64,000 nt of DNA from Aphidius gifuensis (lineage: Eukaryota; Arthropoda; Insecta; Hymenoptera; Braconidae), in the NCBI RefSeq assembly GCF_014905175.1, contig NC_057790.1, positions 12,550,469 through 12,614,468 on the forward strand, read 5' to 3'. Positions 1-11,059 of this stretch are shown here, one piece after another; position 1 is the stretch's first letter; each line of letters opens with the position of its first letter. The position numbers and the translations under genes were made by a program. The notes below the pieces were generated by a model. It was not told the DNA's origin. It was given only the letters and a program-made list of their open reading frames with translations, and ran no database searches.

Positions 1-54
1 ATGATTCGTGAATAGAAATATTTATTTTTTATTGTTATAATGCGTAAAGTTTAT

Positions 55-1302
55 TTAATTTTCGTTCATTTTGCTTGTTCCTTCTAATGGGTCATCTTCA
101 TTTCCGGAATCGCTTTCTTCTACCTTTTTAAATTCCTTGTTTTTATCTATTTTGTTGTACCATGATTTTACTCTGTAAATGTTTAAAATCTATTTATAAA
201 TTTCCATATTATATTTTATTTCTTTTACTTTACTTTTTTCCCTCTGTTGAATTAGGATTTAGTGTTTTTGTCGTTGTCGAAGTCGTTGTTAAGTTTTTAA
301 TCTTTTTATATTCATTTATTTTCAATTCTTTCAGTGCTATCACGTCACCCTGTTTTCCCTCAAAACTTTCTGCCTCTTCATTCCACATATTTAATTCAAT
401 CTGAAATATATATTTTTTAGTAAATTTAGTATCTTTAGTTAGTTTTTTTTTTCATCTAAATTTGATTTTACTTCGTAATCACTGTCGTCTGCTAATGATA
501 TTGTTCTTTTTCTTAATAACCGTCCCGTCATTGAATATATAAATTCTACTTCCTTCAGTGCTATTATGATTGCGATTATATCTATAAAAAATCAGTACCA
601 GTATTAATAATATTGTTTTTTTTTTATTTAAAAATAATTTAACCTGTAAATGAATTATTCGGTAAATGTACGATTTCTTTTATTTTTCTAAACTCGAAAT
701 TAATTTTTGGAATATTTTCATTCTCGTCTTCGTCTTCCAAGTTTATACTAGACTCTACCGGTATCATTATTTCTTTATTATTTATCGATGGGTATATTTC
801 ATTAACTTTTCTCACTAATCCTCCAGTGATTGTATATATTTTGTTTATCTGTAACATAGAATAATTGATTATTTCAATAATCATTCATTTTAAAACATTT
901 TTTGTTTGATAAATTTCATTGATAACTGTACTTCAATTAATCCATGATATTTATTTGCAGCTTCTCCAAAAAAAATACACCTTATTTTATCGCTTTCATC
1001 ACTTATGTCGATCGTAAATTTTTTGCCTGTTCCTCGTTCGTTTTTCCATTCTTTTATCTCACTTTTATGTATAATTCGTGCTCGAACTGTATCACTGTAT
1101 TTGAATTTTTAATTTAGTTTTTACCTTATGTTTATTATATTTATTTCTTATTTTTTATTTACCATATTGTGTTTATTTTTAAATTTGCTATTTTTGTAAT
1201 TTTTCTTTTCATCGTTGTATCTTTTGTTGTGTTTTTTTCATTTAGTTTAATTTTTTTTTCGTCATGTTTTGGATTATCCCCTTCTTGTTTTCTTTTACAC
1301 AT
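55..1302 (-). CDS. Truncated RPA1-like ssDNA-binding protein (OB folds DBD-A and DBD-B only)
   Basis: Spliced model on the minus strand: exons 1163-1302, 932-1094, 644-848, 472-581, 234-400 and 55-172. All five introns are GT-AG and the frame holds throughout, giving about 300 residues. Residues 45-165 resemble RPA70 DBD-A (VRARIIHKSEIKEW; KKFTIDISDESDKIRC; GLIEINKIY). Residues 170-285 resemble DBD-B (DII, then RLLRKRTISLADDS, then MWNEEAESFEG, then VKSWYN). Positions that stack on DNA in RPA70 remain aromatic: F73, Y120, W212 and Y237. RPA1 is normally about 600 residues; the N-terminal protein-interaction domain and the zinc-bearing DBD-C are absent, and the protein ends after an acidic tail. 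A possible acceptor at 1345-1347 means an upstream exon could exist. AATAAA lies about 30 bases past the stop. It should bind ssDNA, but without DBD-C it is unlikely to assemble with RPA2/RPA3 (inference). It is probably a lineage-specific paralogue or a domesticated transposon accessory gene. Confidence 0.72.
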
Positions 1303-1719
1303 TTTGATTATATTGGCTGTTGATTTTGAAAAATTCCCTTTGATCTGTTTACAAGGTTAAAAATGATCGATGTTTTCTTTTTTTTTTTCATTGATTCATT
1401 AATGTGAAGTTGTTCTATCGTTTTTGTTTTTTATTTTTATGTCAGAAATTGTGGTTACTGTATGTTGTGAATGAATTGTAACTGAATTGTAACTGAAATG
1501 GATCAACATTACTATATTTTAGGTGATTATTATGTTGACATATCTGATATCAATTGGACATTTTATAAATAAAAAAAAATTGAAGATTTTTGTTTTGGAT
1601 TTTGGTCATCTTTCATTCTTTTTTTTTTTTAAATAAATATTTTCAGGAAAGGGAGGGTGAAGGGGTAGGAGGAGAGTAGGGAGGGAAATGAGGGGGGGGA
1701 GGGGGTAGTAATTTTTATG
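1303..1719. other. AT-rich upstream region of the RPA1-like gene
   Basis: No gene is recognised. On the minus strand an open frame runs back from the chosen ATG to about 1344, where a plausible acceptor (TGTAAACAG) occurs, so the gene could have one more 5' exon here. The stretch 1640-1710 is purine rich with runs of G. Confidence 0.35.
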
Positions 1720-2345
1720 TTCCCATATTTATCGTGTTTTTCTTTATATTCAGTGATTTTTCCTTTAAATTTCTCATATTTATCGTATTTTTCTTTATAT
1801 TTAGTGATCTTCCCATGAAATTTTCGTATGTTTTCCTTTATATTTACTGATATTTATGTGATATTTTCCAATATTTATCGTATTTTTCTGTATTTTCCTT
1901 TATATTTACTGGTATTTACTAGATATTTTCCCATTTTTATCGTATTTTTCTTTATATTCAATGATTTTTTCTTTAAAATTTCTCATAAATAATTTATATG
2001 TTCCCATATTTATCGTGTTTTTCTTTATATTCAGTGATTTTTCCTTTAAATTTTTCATATTTATCGTATTTTACTTTATATTTAGTAATCTTCCTATGAA
2101 ATTTTCGTATATTTTCCTTTATATTTACGTGATATTTTCCCATATTTATCGTGTTTTTCTTTATATTCAGTGATTTTCCCTTTAAAATTTCTCATATTTA
2201 TCGTATTTTTCTTTATATTCGGTGGTTTTTCTCGATATTTTCATATATTTTTCTGTATTTTTCTTTATATTTACTGATATTTTCCCATTTTTATGGTATT
2301 TTCTTTTATATCCAGTGATTTTTCTATATTTTTACCCAATTTATT
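1720..2345. repeat. Degenerate tandem repeat, T-rich
   Basis: Phrases such as CATATTTATCGTATTTTTC and TTTATATTTAGTGAT recur about ten times with imperfect spacing of roughly 50-90 bases. Open frames across it are low-complexity phenylalanine and isoleucine runs and are not genes. Confidence 0.75.
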
Positions 2346-2559
2346 GTATTTAGATTAATTAAGGGACTTAGAATATTTTCGGAGGGGGGGGGGGGGTCTA
2401 CCATGGTTGGGGGGGGTCCAGCTGAAAAGCGAAAACAATAGGAAATTAAAATTCCCTAATAAAAACAATATATATTTACTAAATAAATTAATATAATAAT
2501 AATAATAATAATTTATAATAAATACATGATAATGATAATTTATTGGGTGGTCTTGATCT
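2346..2559. repeat. G-run and AT simple sequence
   Basis: Contains a GGAGGGGGG tract near 2382-2397, a second G-run near 2409-2416 and an (ATA)n microsatellite around 2490-2520. No gene is seen. Confidence 0.6.
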
Positions 2560-3235
2560 TGGTATAACAAGTCTTGGTGGTAATGTTGAGCAAAAAGAAA
2601 AAGACTTGTTGCTGAATTTCGTAATCGTTCAGTAAATCCGCAAGATTGGGAAGTATTTTACAAGTATGTTGTGTTATGTTATGTTATTTATTGCTATTAT
2701 TATTTGTATTATTTTAATTTAATTATTTATATTATTTATATTATATATTTGTGTATTTAGAAAAGGAGAAATAACAAGTGAACATGAATTTTTAAATGAT
2801 AATACAAGTTGGGCATCTTGGGCAATAAATACAATGGTTAAAACACAATAACATCACCAGAAACAAATTACATTCATTTTAAAACCCTTCAAGAAATTGC
2901 TGATTTAATATATTAAATTTATCTGTTAATGATAAAGATTTAATTCTTTCAGTTGCACAAATAACTAAAAAATGTTGTGATAAATATACCTATATGTATA
3001 ATAATAAAAATATAACTGAAGAAAATATTAGAATGGCATTATTGTGGTTGTCAAAGCTTCAAAATGTCATCAAGGTATAACAACAACAACAACATCAACT
3101 ACAACAACTTGCTGGTTTAGAGAATACTTTGGACTCAATCAAGAATTACATAAAGAGCTTAATTGTATTCAAGATGATTTACCAGTTAATATGACTACAG
3201 ATAAAAATCTTTTTGCAATTACTGGATCATAAATT
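2560..3235 (+). pseudogene. Unidentified broken gene piece with one intron
   Basis: Protein-like segments occur in shifting frames: GNVEQKEKD, then FRNRSVNPQDWEVFYK, a GT-AG intron at 2664-2760, then GEITSEHEFLNDN and WASWAINTMVK, a stop, then TEENIRMALLWLSKLQ and a glutamine-rich stretch. Composition and codon use look like real exons, but frameshifts and stops break it. I do not recognise the family. The retained intron means it arose from genomic DNA rather than reverse-transcribed mRNA. Confidence 0.45.
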
Positions 3236-3404
3236 AATTTTGTAAATATCATTAATCATTTGGATTAATTTATTAAATTTTACATTATTATTGGTGAAAT
3301 ATATTTTTTAATTAAATTTTGTTTAATGTAGATATTTTAATTACAAGTATTGCCACCGTCAAGCCCCTGGTAGAAATATTTCTCCACCGTTACTTCGGCT
3401 TTTT

Positions 3405-3680
3405 CCGGCATTACTCCGGCTTTCTCCGGCATTACTCCGTTTTTGGCCCATTTCCGGAGAAACTACTCCGGCATGAGGTTGGTGGCGGAGAAATTACTCC
3501 GGCATGAAATTGATGGCGGAGAAATTATTCCGGCATGAGGTTGATGGCGGAGAAATTACTCCGGCATGAGATTGGTGGTGGGAAAATTACTCCGGCATGG
3601 GATCGATGGTGGGGAAATTACTCCGGCATGAGATTGATGGCGGATAAATTTTTCCGGCATGGGATTGATGGCGGAGAAAA
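3405..3680 (-). repeat. Array of ~30-bp CATGCCGGAGTAATTT units, left arm
   Basis: About eight imperfect units alternate CCGGCATGAGATTGATGGCG with GAGAAATTACT. This is the inverted counterpart of the array at 6838-7665. Confidence 0.8.
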
Positions 3681-3689
3681 TATTACAAT

Positions 3690-3988
3690 TGTTATTAATA
3701 AATACTATTTTTGAGCAGACAAACTAGAAGTATTTTTCATCAGTTGAACATTTTTATAATATGACAATCTCTTCTTTTGTGTTCTTTTGGTTCATGGAGA
3801 ACCACATCCAACCCCACACATACACATGCTTTATAAAAAAAAAAAATTGTCAAGTTCGCTCACACATTTATAATCTAATCCTCGCCGAGTCGCCGGACGG
3901 CTGCCAGAAATACCACCTCTACTGCTCACCATCGCTACTCATATGCATGTGTGCGCCACTGTAGCATAGCAGTGGAAGCAACGTAGAT
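3690..3988. other. No gene recognised
   Basis: AT-rich spacer between the left satellite arm and the foldback element. An open frame at 3761-3964 has no recognisable feature. Confidence 0.4.
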
Positions 3989-5702
3989 TTAGTCCAGTCG
4001 AAAGTTGTCTGAGTTTGCTCAATTGTGGGTAAACTTTTGAAAAAAATCATAGGTATAGATGAGAGGGTGGGAAATTGGGAAATTGATTGGGATAGAGGAA
4101 AAATCGCGGAAAAATTTTTAAAGGGGGGAAAAAAAATAAAAAGTTTTTCTATTTTGAATAGCGGGTAGGATATAGGGTTTACGGAAAATTTGTAAAGGAG
4201 AAAGTTGTAGAGAAAAAAATTAGCTAAATTTCATTGTAAGTCATTTTTGGGGTTTATAGAAGGGTTAAGAATATATAAGGGTTTTAAAAATTTTTTGGGT
4301 GCGTTCGATTGGAAATCAGGGGGAAATAAATGACGTAGGAATGAGGGTCGCGGTCTCCGTTTTGTTCTGTCATTCGTCGCAGTTCGTCGTACTAGTTTGC
4401 GGGCTGAAATAAAATAATAATAACTAAAATATAAAATAAAATAAAATAAAATTGAGAGATATTTTAATTTCCAGATTTTTTAATTTACACCATATTTAAT
4501 TGTTTAAATAATATATTGTTTAAAGTATTAATAATTGTAACTAAAAAAAATTAATGAATATTAAAATTATTTTTAAAAAAAATTGACAATGAAATAAAAA
4601 AAAAATTTTTTTTTTTTTTTTGTTTAAACAATTAAATTATAAATATATAAATTGATAAAATAATAAAAAAATAAGATTTTTTTTTTAATTCAACAACAAT
4701 TTCATTTAACAGCGAAAATATTAACTATAATACGGTTATCTTCTTTTCTCCGAGTTTGAGGGACTGTGGGCGGAAAAAAAAGGGGTAAAATCACAGAAAT
4801 GACCTAAAAGTAAATGATCCAAATGAAAAAAGCGATTGACAGCCTATCATAATTTTTTTTTACAACAATTATTTACAAAGTTATTAATTTTTAAAGTTTT
4901 TAAATAATAATTTTTTTATATTTTCTCCGAGTTTGAGGGACTGTGAGCGGAAAAAAAGGGGTAAAATCGCAGAAATGACCTAAAAGTAAATGATCCAAAT
5001 TGTTGTTAGATTAAAAAAAAAATCTTATTTTTTTATTATTTTATCAATTTATATATTCATAATTTAATTGTTTAAACAAAAAAAAAAAAAAAAATTTTTT
5101 TTTATTTCATTGTCAATTTTTTTTAAAAATAATTTTAATATTCATTAATTTTTTTTAGTTACAATTATTAATACTTTAAACAATATATTATTTAAACAAT
5201 TAAATATGGTGTAAATTAAAAAATCTGGAAATTAAAATATCTCTCAATTTTATTTTATTTTATTTTATATTTTAGTTATTATTATTTTATTTCAGCCCGC
5301 AAACTAGTACGACGAACTGCGACGAATGACAGAACAAAACGGAGACCGCGACCCTCATTCCTACGTCATTTATTTCCCCCTGATTTCCAATCGAACGCAC
5401 CCAAAAAATTTTTAAAACCCTTATATATTCTTAACCCTTCTATAAACCCCAAAAATGACCTACAATGAAATTTAGCTAATTTTTTTCTCTACAACTTTCT
5501 CCTTCACAAATTTTCCGTAAACCCTATATCCTACCCGCTATTCAAAATAGAAAAACTTTTTATTTTTTTTTCCCCCTTTAAAAATTTTTCCGCGATTTTT
5601 CCTCTATCCCAATCAATTTCCCACCCTCTCATCTATACCTATGATTTTTTTCAAAAGTTTACCCACAATTGAGCAAACTCAGACAACTTTCGACTGGACT
5701 AA
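3989..5702. mobile_element. Foldback element with ~750-bp inverted arms
   Basis: The ends are TTAGTCCAGTCGAAAG at 3989 and its reverse complement at 5702, and the arms stay nearly perfect inverted repeats to about 4700/4990. Inside each arm lies GGGTGCGTTCGATTGG (4297 and 5402), a PIF/Harbinger-like end, so this may be a Harbinger-type MITE inside a larger palindrome. The centre holds two direct copies (about 4743 and 4920) of an 80-bp unit beginning TTCTCCGAGTTTGAGGGACT. No transposase is present. Confidence 0.8.
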
Positions 5703-5883
5703 TTGTTTTTCATTATCTTGTTAAAATAAAAAAGTTGTAGTGTTGTGCCTTAGTATATAAGGCAATGGAAAATCATATCAATAAACAAATAAAATAATAA
5801 AAAAAGCCATATTGTGCCCAGGGCTAATATTAAAACACTCAGAATAAATGAATTCTGCTTGGATAAATTTGTGGTTCAGCAAA

Positions 5884-6720
5884 ATGGCAGCAGCTGACTC
5901 ACCAACGGACGACAGTCTTTATCCAATTGCAGTTCTGATCGATGACTTATAAAATCCAAATTTACAAGTAAGTACAATAATTATTATTTTTCAAATATTA
6001 CCAAAGTTTTTTATGTTTGAAAAAAAAAAAATAACTCGATCTTAGTCAGCAAGTGTTTGTAACAATGAGGTTATAACTGGAGCGGTTTTTTTTTATATTA
6101 ATTTCATCATATCAGTTGACTTAAAATTTGTTTAAAATGTAAATATGATGAACATTTTATTACAATTAATGAATATATTTTTATTTTATAGCTGCGATTA
6201 AATTCAATCAAAAAACTTTCAACGATTGCCTTGGCACTTTGTGCTGAACATACTCGTTGTGAGTTGATACATTTTGTTCCATTGGTACAACGTTTGGCAT
6301 CTGGTGATTGGTTTACGTCAAGAACATTGACATGTGGTTTAATAAGTGTATCTTATCCACGTGTAAGTACAGCAACAATAGCTGAATTAAGAAATCATTT
6401 TTGTAATTTATGTCAAGATGATACACTAATGGGGCGACGTTCAGCATCATCAAAATTGGGAGAATTTGCGAAAGTTGTTGAAATTGAGTATTTAAAATCT
6501 GATTCAATTCTAATGTTTGTTATACTTGCACGAGAGATGAACAAGATTCTGTTCGTTTATTTGCTGTTGATGCATGTGTTAGTATATTGCAACATTATTA
6601 CAACGAAGATGTTGAACAACGTGTTATGCCAAAATTACGTCAATGTGCTGCTGATTTATCATAGCGTGTACATTATATGATTGATGATAAATTTATAGAT
6701 CTTGGAAAAGCAGTTAATTA
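5884..6720 (+). pseudogene. PP2A scaffold subunit A pseudogene
   Basis: Starts ATG at 5884 with MAAADSPTDDSLYPIAVLID, hits a stop at 5949-5951, then has a GT-AG intron at 5968-6191, then LRLNSIKKLSTIALAL. An internal deletion jumps from CELIHF straight to VPLVQRLASGDWF, removing several HEAT repeats. FCNLCQDD, KLGEFAKVVE and EYLKSD follow, then a frameshift into VEQRVMPKLRQCAADLS, where a stop replaces tryptophan. These are PP2A-A (Drosophila Pp2A-29B) landmarks. The retained intron points to a DNA-level copy. It cannot encode a working scaffold. Confidence 0.88.
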
Positions 6721-6837
6721 TAAACGTACCACATTCCGAAAATATAATTTTAGTTTTTCTGAGTCATTAAATGTGATGGTTAGTTTAAATAAATATATTT
6801 GATAAAATTAATGAACATATAACATTTCTACATTGTT

Positions 6838-7665
6838 TTTAGTCTCATGCCGAATTAATTACTCCGGCATTAATGTTATGCCGGAGTAATTATTCTGGCA
6901 TAAGATGAATGCTGAAGAAAATGCTTCGGCATAAAACTAGTGGCGGACTAATTTTTCCGACATTACTTTCATGCCGGAGTATTTACTCCGCCATCAATCT
7001 CATGGCGGAGTAATTTTTCCGCCGTCAATCTCATGCCGGAATAATTTTGTCGGCATGAAGTTAATGTCGGAAAAATGAATCCACCACTAGTTTTATGCCG
7101 GAGTTTTTTCTCCTTCACTGATCTAATGCCGAAATAATTTCTCCTTCACTGATCCCATGCCAGAATAATTTCTCCGGCACGAATCCTATGCCGGGATAAT
7201 TCCTCCGCCATCAATCCCATGCCAAAATAATTCCTCCGCCATCAATCCCATGCCGGAATAATTTTGCTGGCATTAATCCCATGCCGGAACAATTTCTACG
7301 GCATGAATCTCATGCCGGAATAATTTCTCCGCCATCAATTCCATGCCGGAGTAATTTTTCCGCCATCAACCTCATGCCGGAACAATTTCTCCGCCATCAA
7401 TTTCATGCCGAAGTAATTTTTCCGCCATCAACTTCATGCCGGAATAATTTCTCCGGCACGAATCTCATGCCGGAGTAATTTTTCCGCCATCAATTCCATG
7501 CCGGAGTAATTTTTCCGCCATCAACCTCATGCCGGAGTAATTTTTCCGCCATCAACCTCATGCCGGAATAATTTCTCCGCCATCAATTTCATGCCGGAGT
7601 AATTTCTCCGGAAATGGGCCAAAAACGGAGAAATGCCGGAATAATGCCGGAGTAATGCCGGAGTA
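6838..7665 (+). repeat. Array of ~30-bp CATGCCGGAGTAATTT units, right arm
   Basis: More than 20 imperfect units with the pattern CATGCCGGAATAATTTCTCC then GCCATCAATC. The last units abut the CCAGGG end at 7680. Open frames here are periodic artefacts. Confidence 0.85.
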
Positions 7666-7756
7666 ATATTTCCACCAGGGGCAATATTACATTACCATCT
7701 GGACAAGTAACACAAGTACTAAAAGTATAACAAATTTATCATATTTAATCTATCTA

Positions 7757-7857
7757 CATGAGTCCACAAACAACAAATTATTAAGAAAAAGATTTAATTA
7801 TACAAAATAGAATACGTCAATTAAAATGGGTAACATGTCATAAGCTGAGAAAAAAAA
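7757..7857 (+). pseudogene. Possible Rabex-5 fragment upstream of the NOC3 piece
   Basis: The word TCTACATGAGTCCACA (about 7756) recurs at 9110 where the Rabex-5 VPS9 piece starts, and IQNRIRQLKWVTCHKL resembles the segment before the VPS9 core of Rabex-5. It is short and weak alone. With the piece at 9113-9262 it suggests a Rabex-5 copy split by NOC3 sequence. Confidence 0.35.
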
Positions 7858-9112
7858 AGGTGACAGAAGAGTATTTACATTACCAGAAATAACTCTCTCT
7901 GAAATAACATAAACAAGTATTAGTGATCTTTTAGTAACATATCCATATTTTATTTCAACTATCCAACAAATTTAGCTAATTTTTTGGTATCATTTTTGGA
8001 CAATAAACGTCCATCAGTTCGTGAAAAAGTATTTAATTGTGTAAAAAATATATTTAAAGATAATAAACGTGGTAAATTATCACTTGTTATTATTCGTAAA
8101 TTAAACCAATATATTAAATTACGTGGTCACTTGGTTCATACTGAACTTGTTAAAGTATTATTGTCATTGAGAATAAAAGATATTGATCTTGATAAAAAAC
8201 GTGATGATGAAATGACACAAAAAAAATTAATGAGCCATCAACAACGTATACTTTCATTGAGTAAACGTGAAAAAAGTAAAAAATTAGAAGCTGTTGAAAA
8301 AGAGCTTGAAAAGTTGAAGAACAAAAAATATTAACTGAAATAACAAGTATTGTATTTACAATAGATTTTAGAATGTTAAAACAAGCACCAAATAGTCAAG
8401 TTTTACCTATAATGTTTAGAGGGTCTAGCTAAATTTGCACATTGTATTAATCTTAAATTTTATCAAGATTTAGCTAATATCATAAATACACTGATGGAAG
8501 AAAAAGTTTAGGTTTACGTATGAACAATTACATTGTATACAAACTGTATTTACAATATCGTCTGGACAAGGACCAGCATTAAATATTGTTTCATACAGAT
8601 TTTATGTACATTTGTATAAAATTCATTATTATCAATTAATGCTGGGAAAAATCAACAAAATTGTCATATTATCATTGAAATATTAATTCAAGTGTTGATT
8701 AATCGTAGAAAAAAAATAACACAAAATCGTTTAATAGCATTTATCAAGAGAATTACATCAATGTCATTGCAATTACAACATCATGGATCATTGAGGCTAC
8801 TTGGTATTATTAAAATAATAATGCTAACAAAATCAATTGAGGGACTTTTTGATACTGATGCTAATTCTGCTGATGGTTTTTATCAACCAGAACTTGATGA
8901 ACCAGAATGTTGTGATGCATATTGTACATCATTATGGGAACTTGTTGCATTACAAAGACATTATCATTCTGTTGTACAAAAAATACCACGTAATATTGCA
9001 GCTGGTATACCAATAACTGGTGTTGCTAGTTTACCACCAGAACTTCCAAATTAAAACCCAAGGATTTGTATGGACAATTTAATCTAACTGAGTATTTAAT
9101 CCATCAATTGAA
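7858..9112 (+). pseudogene. NOC3 (nucleolar complex protein 3) pseudogene
   Basis: Segments in three frames follow NOC3 order: RRVFTLPEITLSEIT, DLLVTYPYF, NKRPSVREKVFNCVKNIFK, then LSLRIKDIDLDKKRDDE. Next come VFTIDFRMLKQAP, GLAKFAHCINLKFYQDL, then QLHCIQTVFTISSGQGPALN, then RRKKITQNRLIAFIKRI, then FYQPELDEPECCDA, LWELVALQRHYHSVVQK and a C-terminal VFNPSIES. NOC3 acts with NOC2 in 60S ribosome assembly and replication licensing. At least four frameshifts or stops make this copy dead. The remaining part is contiguous coding sequence without obvious introns, unlike the PP2A-A piece. Confidence 0.85.
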
Positions 9113-9262
9113 TCTACATGAGTCCACAGACAACAGATGATCAATTATTAATTGTTGTAATAATATATTTAAATTATTACAATTATCAGTTCGTGGACCA
9201 GCATCAGCTGATGAATTTTTACCAGCTTTTATATTCATTGTGCTAAAAGTCAATTATTGAAA
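9113..9262 (+). pseudogene. Rabex-5 (VPS9 domain) fragment
   Basis: MSPQTTDDQL, then after a frameshift INCCNNIFKLLQLSVRG, then PASADEFLPAFIFIVLKVN before a stop. PxSADxFLPxLIxxVLKxN is the hallmark of VPS9-domain Rab5 exchange factors, and the NCC..IF.LL.LS lead-in fits Rabex-5/RABGEF1. It directly follows the NOC3 end. Confidence 0.75.
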
Positions 9263-10195
9263 TGACAAATGGTGATCAAGATAATAACATTAAAGATGAT
9301 AAACAACAATAAATTGAATCACAACAACAATTACCAAATACGAAAGAAATGTATTTGTGTTGATGAGAATATGTGTGATGATGAGAGTTAACTACTACCG
9401 TGGCTTATTATACATCAAATTTTTTGTCCCCTTCCGTCTCTAATCTTTCAGAAATTTAATTAAAATATGATAGAGTTGAATGAGGATGCTGAGGTTTAGT
9501 TATGATCCCATAGATCGATGTCGAGCTTTTTTAAAAAAAAAAAATCAGATTTTTTCGTTGCGGTAATATATATTTAAAGCATAATTGATATTTACGGTCT
9601 TTGCGTTTTTATCAAATCGACCAGATTTCTTTCGTTCAGTTGGTATAAAACTTTACAATTATTTTTCTTTTCTCTCCTAGACGTCTCTTTTTTTTTAGTG
9701 TTTATATTTTGGCTGCACTGCCAATATTAATTTAAAGTGGACATTTAGCTTTCTGAAATTTTCTTTTTCGAAATAACTTTTGCTATTTATATTTATACTT
9801 CTTTAATAATTCATCTTCATATGTGTGCATCTATTTTTTTATGTTTTTTTTTCTTTTAAATAATGCTAAAATGGCTACGTGCAATAGAACTCATATTTTC
9901 TTGATTTTTTTTTTAACCTCATAAAATATACTAATTAAAATTTCAAAAATTTATATATTTAAATAAATAAATAATTCTTATAAATATTAATTAAACAAAA
10001 AATGAATTGTATGAAAATAAACTTTAAATTATTTATTCATTCATTCATTACGTTTTTTATAAAAACAGGAGCTTTTACACAAAATAATCGGTTTTTGTTT
10101 ATTGTCAAAAAAAGAAATTCATATTAAATTACAACATTTGTACCTGGTAGTAATACTGAATTTTAATAATTGATTTTCAACAGATATGTACAGTA
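9263..10195. other. AT-rich spacer, no gene recognised
   Basis: Poly-T/A tracts and short open frames only. No inverted repeat is obvious. Confidence 0.45.
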
Positions 10196-10269
10196 TGAAG
10201 TTGATGGAATATACATATGGAATTACCATATGGTACAATGTCTGATGATGAAATGCAACAGTTGGGTAT

Positions 10270-10834
10270 CCCTGGTGGAAATATTTCTTCGAATTTTCTA
10301 CGAATCTCTACGAATTTTTACGACATTGACCCATTCGAGAGTTTCGGAGTTATCTCTCAATTTTTCTTCGAGTTTTTTTGGCCTTCGGAGAAACTTCTCC
10401 AATTGCTCGGGAACTTCTCTAAAAGTCAACCATGTGTTAACATAGTTCCAAAATTTTCTTTGAATGTTTCTCCGAGTTTTTTTGAGCTTCAGAGAAGATG
10501 GACTATTAGTAAACATAATTTATAGATTTTCTTTAAACATTTTTCGGAATTTATTTAGTTCTTCAAAGAAGCTTCTTCGATTGTTTGCGAACTTTAGAAG
10601 AACTATTCAGAAATTTGTAAAAAGTTCGGTGAAATTCGTAGAAGTATTTCTACTATGAATTATTCGGCAAGAAACCTTAAAATATTTGTCGAAGCTCAGA
10701 CAAATAATTAAGAGTACGCGGAGAAAACTTTCAAAGATTTATTAAAATTTTTTTTCTCATGGGTCAATTTCGTAGAAATTCGTTAAAATTCGCAGACAGC
10801 TCTTAGAAAATTCGTAGAAATATTTCTACCAGGG
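10270..10834. mobile_element. CCCTGGT-ended introner-like element, 565 bp
   Basis: Ends CCCTGGTGGAAATATTTCT and AGAAATATTTCTACCAGGG, flanked by AT at 10268-10269 and 10835-10836. The interior is iterated, mutually complementary words (ACGAATTT, CTTCGGAGAAACTTC). Splicing at the terminal GT and AG would leave CCCTG plus GG plus the AT copy, nine bases in frame, giving GIPGIPALQ in METTL3. Confidence 0.85.
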
Positions 10835-10949
10835 ATACCAGCATTACAAGAGAAAGGTTTATTATTTCTTTGGGTAATTGGACGTGCTACGGAATTTGGT
10901 CGTGAATGTTTACAGCTATGGGGTTATGATAGAGTTGATGAAATAATAT

Positions 10950-11059
10950 CCCTGGTGAAAAAAAATCTGGCAAATTCTGACAGATCCTTACAGATTCTCG
11001 CAGATTTACACCGGTTTTCGGAACAACTGCCAGATTCTGCCAGATTATTTTTACCAGGG
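10950..11059. mobile_element. CCCTGGT-ended introner-like element, 110 bp
   Basis: Ends CCCTGGTGAAAAAAAAT and ATTATTTTTACCAGGG, flanked by AT at 10948-10949 and 11060-11061. The interior iterates CAGATTCTG-type words. The GTGAAA start and pyrimidine-rich TTATTTTTACCAG end have the form of a short intron. Splicing would add nine bases in frame. Confidence 0.85.

Larger units (their letters stand above)
3365..7680. mobile_element. CCCTGGT-ended introner-like element, interrupted
   Basis: The left end is CCCTGGTAGAAATATTTC at 3365 and the right end is TATTTCCACCAGGG at 7680. The flanks read AAGC on the left and GCAA on the right, a 2-bp GC duplication, or no duplication if each end is one base longer. 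Both inner flanks carry arrays of a unit of about 30 bp built on CATGCCGGAGTAATTTCTCC, in opposite orientation (about 3405-3680 and 6838-7665), as expected for one palindromic element. The middle is taken up by a foldback element (3989-5702) and a PP2A-A pseudogene (5884-6720). Two separate truncated copies are the alternative. Confidence 0.55.
3320..7735 (+). pseudogene. AP-1 gamma or GGA ear-domain fragment, split by a transposable element
   Basis: Bases 3333-3364 and 7683-7735 join in frame when the intervening element is removed with one copy of its GC duplication. The join reads LQVLPPSSNITLPSGQ followed by VTQVLKV. This matches the start of the clathrin-adaptor gamma-ear fold (family pattern FQLQ.L.PSS....G..TQV.KV). 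A stop (TAA) sits where the family has glutamine (CAA), and an acceptor-like ATGTAG precedes the segment, so it looks like a broken exon. The fragment is short, so gamma-adaptin cannot be separated from GGA. Confidence 0.5.

Noticed and set aside
3405..7665. CRISPR array
   Set aside because: The ~30-bp units are contiguous and palindromic with no unique spacers, the arms are inverted, and the organism is a eukaryote.
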